Of a stretch of 64,000 nt of DNA, positions 57,753-64,000 are shown piece by piece. A model generated the notes under the pieces. The model saw only the letters and a list, made by a program, of their open reading frames with translations, ran no database searches and was not told the origin of the DNA. The position numbers and the translations under genes were made by a program. Origin of the DNA: JAOPZW01 sp963803375 (lineage in GTDB: Bacteria; Actinomycetota; Thermoleophilia; Solirubrobacterales; Solirubrobacteraceae); contig CAWDMB010000011.1 in NCBI GenBank assembly GCA_963803375.1, positions 1 through 64,000 of the forward strand. Reading direction: 5' to 3'. Each line of letters starts with the position of its first letter. Positions within the stretch are counted from its first letter, which is position 1.

Positions 57753-60368
57753 TCAAGTGGGGCGGCGAACCTCCATCGTGCGGTCGGTGCGCACGAGGGC
57801 GACCGCTTCCCGTTGATTGAGCTGGGATCCGGCCGCGAAGGCGTCCTCGAAGACGTCGGGATCGAGCTCCTGCGTCACCTGGGTGACCAGCTCGGCCTCG
57901 CCGCGCCGCATCGATGGCCACGCCCGCAATCCCGCACGCTGCCGCAGCCCATCGGCCGCCCCCAGGGCGATCGCGGCCTGCTGCACATCCCCTTCCGCCA
58001 GCGCGAGCTGGGCATAGGCGACGAGAGCGAAGGTCACGGTTTGCGTGCTGAGGTCGGTGTCCTCGCTCGCGTCCACCGACTCCGCCAGCTGCGCCCAAGC
58101 CTCGTCGAGCTGACCGGCGCTCACAGCAAGCGAGGCGAGCTGCGTTCGTGCACCGGACTCGAGCCAGTTGTTGCCGAACTGGCTGCCGAGCTCCACGGCC
58201 TCGGTGAGGTGTCCATGCGCGGCGTCATGTCGGCCGAACGTCATCTCCATCAGCCCAACAGTCAGAGCCGCCCAGGCTCTGAACGGCTCGTTCTGCTGGC
58301 GGAAGCCATCGAGTGCTGTCGACGCGGCCTGCAGCGCGCCATCGAAGTCACCGCTGATCGGCAGAGTCCATGAGACGGCCAGCTTCGCCGCGCTCTCGAG
58401 ATACGGATCGTCGATGCGCCCCTCGAGTCGTTCGATCCCCTCGGCTGCGGCCAGCGCGCCGTCATCGTCGCCAACCTCGCCTGCAGTAAGCGCGCCCATT
58501 AACAACAACTCGGCTTGCGCACGCTCCTCCAATGCATCGGCTCGGAGCAGCAGCTCCTGGATCCAGGCCCGGCCTTCCGGCATGCGATCCCGCATCTGCC
58601 AGAACAGCCAGAGGATGCGGAAGATGTGTGGTAGCGGCGCGATGTCATGGGTGAAGAACCAACGGATAGCGATCCCTAGGTTCCCTTCCTCGGTTCGCAA
58701 TCGCTCGGCCCACTCGGCCTGTCGTTGACCGGGCCAGTCGGCGTTCTCCACGAGCGCACCGAAGTACTCCGCGTGCCGCCGCTCGACATCGGCCAGGTCC
58801 GCGCTGGCGGCGAGTCGCTCGGCGACCAACTCCCGTATGGATGCGAGCATGCGGAACCTGGGCCCGATATCGGTCGCATCGACGCTCACCAGGCTGTGCC
58901 CGGCGAGAGAGTCGAGCAGATCCAGCGTCCGGTCTTCGGCAAGACCGGAAGCGTGCACGGCTGCCTCGAGCGTCCAGCCTTCGACGAAGATCGACAGGGT
59001 GGCCAGCATGTCCTGCTCGGCTTCGTCGAGCAGCCCGACGCTCCATTCGACGGTCGCGCGCAACGTGCGTTGACGCTCGGGAAGATCGACCGGGCCAGCA
59101 CCCAACGCGTCGAGGGAGCTTCCGAGCCGAGCGAGCAACGCATCTGGTTCAAGCAATCGGGCGCGGGCCGCGGCGAGCTCGATGGCCAGCGGCAGACCAT
59201 CGAGGCGCCGGCAGATCTCCACGACGGCGAGCGCGTTATCGTCGGTCAAAGCGAAGTCATAGCGGACGGCTTGGGCTCGATCGACGAACAGTTGCACGGC
59301 GGGCAACGTGGCCACCTGCTCGATCGGCGCCGGTCCCGAGAACACAGGCACCGTCAGCGGGACGAGCGGGTACTCGCGCTCGGCCCGGAGCCGGAGCACG
59401 GTGCGGCTCGTTGCGAGGATGTCGAGACCGGGGCAGCGGGCCAGCAGCTGGTCGAGGTCTGACGCGACGCCAACGACCTGTTCGAGGTTGTCGAGCACCA
59501 GCAGGGGGGGCGTTTCCGCGAAGTGCTCGACCAGAACGTCCAACGGCGGGCGCACGCCCTCGATGGTCGCGCTCACCGCGGTGGCGATGCGCGGCAACAC
59601 CAGCTCAGGCTGAGCGATGGAAGCGAGCGGCACGAACACTGTCCCCCGCGGGTAGCGATCGTCCAGTTGCTCACCCACCGCGATCGCCAGCCGCGTCTTG
59701 CCGATGCCGCCGGGACCGTTGAGGGTGACCAGCCGGACCTCCGGCGTCCCGAGCAGTTTCGTGACCTCGACGATCTCCTGCTCGCGTCCGATCAACGACG
59801 TCGACGTCACCGGCAGTGAGCGCGGGCCCCGCCGGGCGCTTCTCGATGCGGACGACGCCGAGCGGTCGGTCTGGCTGGTCGCGGCGGCAAACCGCTCGCT
59901 CAGGAGCAGGGCCAGGTCGTCCCGCACCAGTCGCCCGAGTTCCCGCGGGCTATCGAAAGTCCGGTACGAGTCGGTCCCCTCCGCCTGGAGCTCGTCGATC
60001 ATGGCCGTCAGCCCAGGTTCTCTGTCCGGCGCGGGTTGCTTGACGTACAACAGCCGGGGGATCGAGTGCGAGAGTCGGAACTCGTCCTCCAGACCCGATA
60101 CGTCCATGCCCGGCCCCACCCAGCCGTACCGCTGCCAGTACAGGCCGATGAAGATGTCGGACTGCGAAAGGTAGGCTCGGTACAGCTCGCGAGGTGCGTG
60201 CGGTTGGGCACCGAGCTCGAACAGCACCGGCGTGAGCCGCAGGGCCGAGATGGCACGAGCTACCGCAGCACGCTCCTCGGCGAGCTCGGCCAGCGTGGAG
60301 CTCACGAAGACACGCAGGCGCTGATCCGGAGTACGGATCGCGGCGTTGCCCTGCTGCTCCTCCGTCAT
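57753..60368 (-). CDS. STAND NTPase with N-terminal DUF4062 and C-terminal TPR-like repeats
   Basis: 871 residues. Residues 17-110 are DUF4062 (RLRVFVSSTLAELAEERAAV, SQSDIFIGLYWQRYGW), a TIR/flavodoxin-like fold. The NB-ARC/STAND core has Walker A GPGGIGKT (218-225), Walker B LLVLDN (289-294), LATSRTVLRL and GLPLAIELAA (391-400). The rest (about 560-860) is helical TPR-like sensor. No DNA-binding domain is present, unlike AfsR/SARP relatives. Such tripartite proteins act as ligand-triggered switches, some in defence against phages. ATG start. It stands alone, with a less GC-biased codon use than its surroundings, suggesting acquisition. Confidence 0.85.
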   Translation of the reverse strand: MTEEQQGNAAIRTPDQRLRVFVSSTLAELAEERAAVARAISALRLTPVLFELGAQPHAPRELYRAYLSQSDIFIGLYWQRYGWVGPGMDVSGLEDEFRLSHSIPRLLYVKQPAPDREPGLTAMIDELQAEGTDSYRTFDSPRELGRLVRDDLALLLSERFAAATSQTDRSASSASRSARRGPRSLPVTSTSLIGREQEIVEVTKLLGTPEVRLVTLNGPGGIGKTRLAIAVGEQLDDRYPRGTVFVPLASIAQPELVLPRIATAVSATIEGVRPPLDVLVEHFAETPPLLVLDNLEQVVGVASDLDQLLARCPGLDILATSRTVLRLRAEREYPLVPLTVPVFSGPAPIEQVATLPAVQLFVDRAQAVRYDFALTDDNALAVVEICRRLDGLPLAIELAAARARLLEPDALLARLGSSLDALGAGPVDLPERQRTLRATVEWSVGLLDEAEQDMLATLSIFVEGWTLEAAVHASGLAEDRTLDLLDSLAGHSLVSVDATDIGPRFRMLASIRELVAERLAASADLADVERRHAEYFGALVENADWPGQRQAEWAERLRTEEGNLGIAIRWFFTHDIAPLPHIFRILWLFWQMRDRMPEGRAWIQELLLRADALEERAQAELLLMGALTAGEVGDDDGALAAAEGIERLEGRIDDPYLESAAKLAVSWTLPISGDFDGALQAASTALDGFRQQNEPFRAWAALTVGLMEMTFGRHDAAHGHLTEAVELGSQFGNNWLESGARTQLASLAVSAGQLDEAWAQLAESVDASEDTDLSTQTVTFALVAYAQLALAEGDVQQAAIALGAADGLRQRAGLRAWPSMRRGEAELVTQVTQELDPDVFEDAFAAGSQLNQREAVALVRTDRTMEVRRPT

Positions 60369-60377
60369 CCATCCGTC

Positions 60378-60515
60378 CTATTGCATGTCTGGCTCGACGT
60401 TGACCTTGACGACGCCGAGGCGGACGGCGTCGCGTAGCTCCTGGTCACTCGAGCGGCGGCTGCCGTGGCAGACATATCGGAAGCGCGCGCCGCGATGCTC
60501 GGCCACGAGCCAAGC
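60378..60515 (-). pseudogene. Remnant of a class II fructose-bisphosphate aldolase gene (3' end)
   Basis: The minus-strand frame between in-frame stops encodes about 45 residues, including YVCHGSRRSSDQELRDAVRLGVVKVNVEPDMQ-type sequence: HGS...DxELRxAVxLGVVKVNV is the phosphate-binding and C-terminal part of class II aldolases. There is no upstream catalytic domain and a TAG at 60516-60518 blocks it. It lies 9 bases before the STAND gene start. The rest of 60516-60794 shows no supportable gene. Confidence 0.5.
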
Positions 60516-60794
60516 CTACAGCCGTCCCATGAGCTGCCGGCGCTATGCGAGCGCGCCGTCCAGCCGGCCTCAGACGACCGCAAAATCGGGGTGAAAGCGG
60601 GCGCGAGCCGGCTTGCGGGCCGGACTCCTCGTCCTCGTCGTGGCTGTTGCACAAAGGTCCGGGGGCGAGGCGTCTCGGCGGGAACGTGTAGGGCGCGCGA
60701 GGTCAGCGACGGGTGGCGCGGTCGGCGCGTGCTCGGCGTTCAGGCCGCCGCTGGCGTTGTTGTGTGCCGCCAGAGCTTCAGCGGGGGCTACGCG

Positions 60795-61448
60795 TTAGCT
60801 CTGATCGCGCGCGGCGCTCAGGTGGGCCAGCACGGCGAGGACGCGGCGGTGGCCGTCCTCGCTCTGCCCGATGTCGAGCTTGCTCAGCAGATGGCGGACG
60901 TGGGCCTCGACCGTCCGCTCGCTGACGAACAGGCGCTTGGCGATCCCACTGTTGGTCAGCCCCTCGGCCATCAGCTTGAGGATCTCCCGCTCGCGCTCGG
61001 AGAGCTCGGCGAGCGGACCATCGGCGCTCGGCGGCGCGACGAGCCGCCCGACGACCTCCGGGTCGAGCGCCGAGCCGCCGCGGGCAACCCGCTCGGCCGC
61101 GCCGAGGAACTCCTGCACCTCGAGCACGCGGTCCTTGAGCAGGTAGCCGAAGCCGCCCAGCCGCACGAGGTCGACGACGTGGGAGGTCTCGACGTGCTGG
61201 GAGAGCACCAGCACGCCGACGTCGGAGTGCGCCTCCTTGACCGCCTTGGCGGCGCGGGCGCCCTCGTCGGTGAAGGTCGGCGGCATGCGGATGTCGAGCA
61301 CGACGAGGTCCGGCCGGTGGCCCGCGACGGTGGCCAGCAGGTGGCTCGCGTCGCCCTGCGAAGCGACGACCTCGTGGCCGCCGTCGGCGAACAGCCGCTC
61401 GAGCCCGGCCCGCAGGAGCACCTGGTCCTCGACGATCACGACCCGCAC
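60795..61448 (-). CDS. NarL-family response regulator
   Basis: 217 residues. Receiver domain with VVIVEDQVLLRAG, phospho-acceptor Asp52 in LVVLDIRMPP, VLVLSQHVE and GYLLKDRV; then a LuxR-type HTH with LSEREREILKLMAEGLTNSGIAKRLFVSERTVEAHVRHLLSKL. GTG start at 61448, overlapping the end of the kinase gene by 13 bases, so they form one cotranslated pair. Targets are unknown. Confidence 0.93.
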   Translation of the reverse strand: MRVVIVEDQVLLRAGLERLFADGGHEVVASQGDASHLLATVAGHRPDLVVLDIRMPPTFTDEGARAAKAVKEAHSDVGVLVLSQHVETSHVVDLVRLGGFGYLLKDRVLEVQEFLGAAERVARGGSALDPEVVGRLVAPPSADGPLAELSEREREILKLMAEGLTNSGIAKRLFVSERTVEAHVRHLLSKLDIGQSEDGHRRVLAVLAHLSAARDQS

Positions 61449-63445
61449 GGCAGCTCCGCGATCAGGCGCGTGCCGGCCCCGCGCTCGCTCTCGATCCGCA
61501 GCGTCCCGCCGTGGGCGCCGACCCGGTCGCGCAGGCCGCTCAGCCCCGTGCCGTCGCCCGGCGCGGCGCCACCCACGCCGTCGTCGGCCACGCAGATGAC
61601 GAGGCTGCCGTTGCGGCGCTGCGCGCTCAGCGAGACGCGCGCGCCGTGGGCGTGCTTCGTCGCGTTCGTGAGCGCCTCGCACGCAATGAAATACGCGGCG
61701 GTTTCGAGACCATCGGGGAAGCGCTCCGCCGTGGCGTCGACCGCCACGGGCATCGCGGCCCGGCTCGCGAGCTCCTGCAGCGCGGGCGCCAGGCCGGCGT
61801 CGAGCTGCGCCGGGCGCAGCCCGCCTGCCAGCTCGCGCAGCTCGCCGATCGCGTCGCCGATCTCCGCGAGTGCGCCCTCGAGCGTCTGGCGCGCCGCTGC
61901 CTCAGGCCCCAGCTCGTGCTGGGCGTGCCGCAGCGCCAGTCCGATCGAGACGAGCCGCTGCTGCGCGCCGTCGTGCAGGTTGCGCTCGATGCGCCGGCGC
62001 TCCGCGTCGCCCGCGGCCACGATGCGCGCCCGCGAGGCGGCGACCTCGTCGAGCTGGCGGCGCAGCTCCGTGCGCAGCCGGGCGATCTCGATCGCCAGCC
62101 CGGCTGCCTCCACCACGCGGCGCAGCAGGTCGGGGCGCTCCTGAACGCCTGGGTCGTGCAGCACCATGCCCAGCCGCGTGCCGGCCCGCTCGATCGGCGT
62201 CCGCTCGCGCGCGTCGCCCGGCGCGTCGACCGCCGGCCCGCCGCGCACGTCGACGTAGCCGCCGCCCTCCGGTAGCAGGAAGCGCAACTCGAGCCACGCG
62301 TCGCCGAGCACGTCGCGGAGCAGCTGCTCGACGCGCTCGGGCGCCGCCGTGCCCGCGCGCACCTCCTCCAGGAAGCCGGCCACCCGGTGCAGCGCGTCGT
62401 AGCCGGCGCGGTTGAAGCGGCGGTCGACCGCGTCCTGCAGGCGGGCGCGCAGCGGACGGAAGGCGAGCGCGACCGCGAGCGTCGCGGCGCCGGTCGCCGG
62501 CGCCGACCCGCTGCCCAGCGCCACGCCCAGCAGCAGCACGATCGCTGCGTAGGTCGTGGCCAGCAGCAGCGTGAGCGCGCCGTAGACCAGCGCCCGATTG
62601 ATGACGACGTCGATGTCGTACAGGCGGTGGCGCAGGATCGCGATCCCCGCCGCCACGGGGAACGCGGTGAAGGCGATGCCCAGCACCGCCATCCGCCACT
62701 GCACGTTCTCCTCCCAGATGAACCACGACCCCATGACCGGCACGATGATCGCGACCACCGCGATGGCCACCGTCAGCACCCACTTGAGCTGCTGGCGCTC
62801 GTCGCCGTGCGCCCGGCGCAGTCGCAGCACCAGCGCGCCGGCTCCCAGGGCCAGCGCGACCCAGGTGACGATCCAGCACGCGAAGTCGAGCGCGTTCATC
62901 GCGTCCCGCAGCCCCGCCACGCCGAGCGGGTTGATCACGCGCTGGAACGGCTCGTCAAACGGCCCCGGCCGCAGCGCGGCGGAGACCAGGAACCCCACGA
63001 TCGCGACCGCCAATCCGGCCGCGACCGGGCGCCAGCGGCGCGACGGGAGGCGGCCGTCAGGGAACAGCAGCAGCGACAGGCCCATCAGCGGCGCCGTCAC
63101 CTGGCCCCAGCCGAGCACGGCGGCGGTCAGGCCCGGCACGCCTCCGTCGGTCGCGTAGAGGCCGTAGGTCGCGTACGAGTACGAGAGCCCGTTGAGCGCG
63201 ATCACCAGCCCGGAGACCGAGAACAGCCAGCCCACCCGGTGCCCCGGCAGGCGCGACGCGATCAGGGCGCCGACCGTCGCGTACGCCAGCGACAGCACCA
63301 GGAAGGCCGCGCCGCTGACGCCGCCGAACAGGTCCTCGGGCAGCGGCCGCCCGGGCCCGAGCACGAGGAACACCGCCGCCGCCGCGGCCACGGCGACGGT
63401 GAGCCCCCACGGGAGCGCGACGGCGGGGAGGACGCTTGCACGCAC
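61436..63445 (-). CDS. NarL-type sensor histidine kinase with multi-helix membrane domain
   Basis: 669 residues. About nine N-terminal membrane helices (to residue 325) form the sensor; SWFIWEENVQWR is a loop. A GAF-like region (about 360-450) precedes HisKA_3 with the phospho-acceptor His in IERNLHDGAQQRLVSIGL, and the HATPase with CEALTNATKHAHG, VADDGVGG and GLSGLRDRVGAHGG. Such kinases of actinobacteria sense lipid or envelope conditions, but no ligand is known. ATG start at 63445. It is paired with the overlapping NarL-type regulator. Confidence 0.92.
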   Translation of the reverse strand: MRASVLPAVALPWGLTVAVAAAAAVFLVLGPGRPLPEDLFGGVSGAAFLVLSLAYATVGALIASRLPGHRVGWLFSVSGLVIALNGLSYSYATYGLYATDGGVPGLTAAVLGWGQVTAPLMGLSLLLFPDGRLPSRRWRPVAAGLAVAIVGFLVSAALRPGPFDEPFQRVINPLGVAGLRDAMNALDFACWIVTWVALALGAGALVLRLRRAHGDERQQLKWVLTVAIAVVAIIVPVMGSWFIWEENVQWRMAVLGIAFTAFPVAAGIAILRHRLYDIDVVINRALVYGALTLLLATTYAAIVLLLGVALGSGSAPATGAATLAVALAFRPLRARLQDAVDRRFNRAGYDALHRVAGFLEEVRAGTAAPERVEQLLRDVLGDAWLELRFLLPEGGGYVDVRGGPAVDAPGDARERTPIERAGTRLGMVLHDPGVQERPDLLRRVVEAAGLAIEIARLRTELRRQLDEVAASRARIVAAGDAERRRIERNLHDGAQQRLVSIGLALRHAQHELGPEAAARQTLEGALAEIGDAIGELRELAGGLRPAQLDAGLAPALQELASRAAMPVAVDATAERFPDGLETAAYFIACEALTNATKHAHGARVSLSAQRRNGSLVICVADDGVGGAAPGDGTGLSGLRDRVGAHGGTLRIESERGAGTRLIAELPCGS

Positions 63446-63700
63446 GATCCGGCGATCTTCTCAGCGCGCGCGCCGGCGCGGCACCGTGCCGGCACGGCGC
63501 GGCCCTCAGTGCCAGCGCGTACGCCCGCCCCGTGCCGCGGCGGGCGCCGCCGCCGCGGATACCGCCGCGACGTCCGTCTCCTCTCGCGGTGGAGCGTCAG
63601 TGGTAGCGCTGAGTCGACTTCCGCGTCTGCGCCGATGCGCGCGAGCCGGTGGCCCGATTAGCGTCGGCGCCACGAAATCGGCTTTCGGAGGTAGGCGGCG

Positions 63701-64000
63701 TTGTCCTCGCTCACCCGCTGGGTTCTCGCTCACAAACGCATTGTCGTCATCGGCTGGATCGCGCTCGCGATCGCGGGCGTCGCCGCGTCGGGGCCGGCGT
63801 CGGAGCGGCTCTCGAACGACTCGTCGGTCCCGGACACGGAGGGTTGGGAGACGACGGTTGCGATCGCCGAGCGCTACGACGGCAATCCCGACAGCAGCGG
63901 CAGGCCGCTGCTGCCGGTCGTGACGCTCCCGGCGGGCAAGACCGTCGACTCGCCGCGGGTGAAGGCGGAGCTGGCCGCGGTCGACGCGCGGCTGCGGAGG
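63701..64000 (+). CDS. MMPL family transporter, N-terminal part (runs off window)
   Basis: The first 100 residues of an RND/MMPL-type exporter. TTG start with GGAGG nine bases upstream. LTRWVLAHKRIVVIGWIALAIAGVAAS is the first membrane helix, and SERLSNDSSVPDTEGWETT plus IAERYDGN are the start of the periplasmic loop common to MMPL proteins. The frame stays open to the window end, so the gene is cut by the window only. Divergent from the NarL-type kinase; 255 bases between hold no gene. Confidence 0.88.
   Translation, partial: MSSLTRWVLAHKRIVVIGWIALAIAGVAASGPASERLSNDSSVPDTEGWETTVAIAERYDGNPDSSGRPLLPVVTLPAGKTVDSPRVKAELAAVDARLRR

Noticed and set aside
1..64000. tRNA, tmRNA, 6S or riboswitch elements
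   Set aside because: No cloverleaf, GTTCRANYC T-arm string in context, or known riboswitch core was recognised by reading; a covariance-model scan would be decisive.

Overview
The window is chromosomal DNA of a very GC-rich bacterium. Base composition, many GTG starts and 4-bp stop/start overlaps, a MurA with Asp in place of the catalytic Cys, a GarA-MerR pair and an RsiG-like protein all point to Actinomycetota. Gene order and the single-motif RsiG suggest the class Thermoleophilia (Solirubrobacter/Conexibacter-like). The lineage is an inference from content; no organism label was available.

Layout. 1-280: the end of an rRNA operon (23S 3' end, 5S rRNA, hairpin). 520-6997: a FAD oxidoreductase, a polysaccharide pyruvyl transferase, a DUF389 membrane protein, an isocitrate dehydrogenase-like gene with a one-base frameshift, a duplicated zinc-module protein and an HD hydrolase. 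7056-13135: murA, then a tightly overlapping histidine operon hisZGDBHA; hisF lies 8 kb further on. 13129-19866: a redox cluster on the minus strand (haem-binding protein, ferredoxin, ferredoxin reductase, ferric-reductase-like membrane protein, ApbE flavin transferase, two short membrane/secreted proteins), facing a two-component system on the plus strand. 20039-23316: LacI regulator, small protein, hisF, tRNA nucleotidyltransferase. 23317-24290: an intact IS982-like element with a CTAG duplication.

24304-28617 is the tail of a cell-division cluster (pgeF, yggS, sepF, proC, yggT, lspA, rluD). 28746-40482 carries the classical rpsB-tsf-pyrH-frr-uppS-cdsA-dxr-rseP-ispG-proS order, interrupted by a methyltransferase, a tandem repeat, a secreted protein and superoxide dismutase. 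cdsA also has a one-base frameshift. 40464-43668: a CDP-alcohol phosphatidyltransferase, then an RsiG-like anti-sigma protein, a GarA-like FHA protein, a MerR regulator, apt and an SRPBCC protein. 43736-46205 is an accessory patch: a 5'-truncated IS630 transposase and a 539-residue protein of unknown function behind two strong hairpins.

46246-57569: a sigma-region-4/RskA fusion, thioesterase, SDR, NAD synthetase, WS/DGAT acyltransferase, amidohydrolase, DNA polymerase IV, zinc peptidase, cysteine-desulfurase-like enzyme, thioredoxin-TPR protein and alpha/beta hydrolase. 57753-60515: a DUF4062/STAND NTPase beside a decayed aldolase fragment. 60795-64000: a NarL-type two-component system and the start of an MMPL transporter.

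Main points of interest are the ApbE redox cluster that lacks a recognisable FMN-binding domain but has repeated SSAT motifs next to ApbE; the RsiG/GarA/MerR signalling block; the STAND NTPase; the unknown 539-residue gene; the Cys-to-Asp MurA; and a cluster of small sequence anomalies (two frameshifts and a GTA where a start codon is expected) that may be mutations or sequencing errors.
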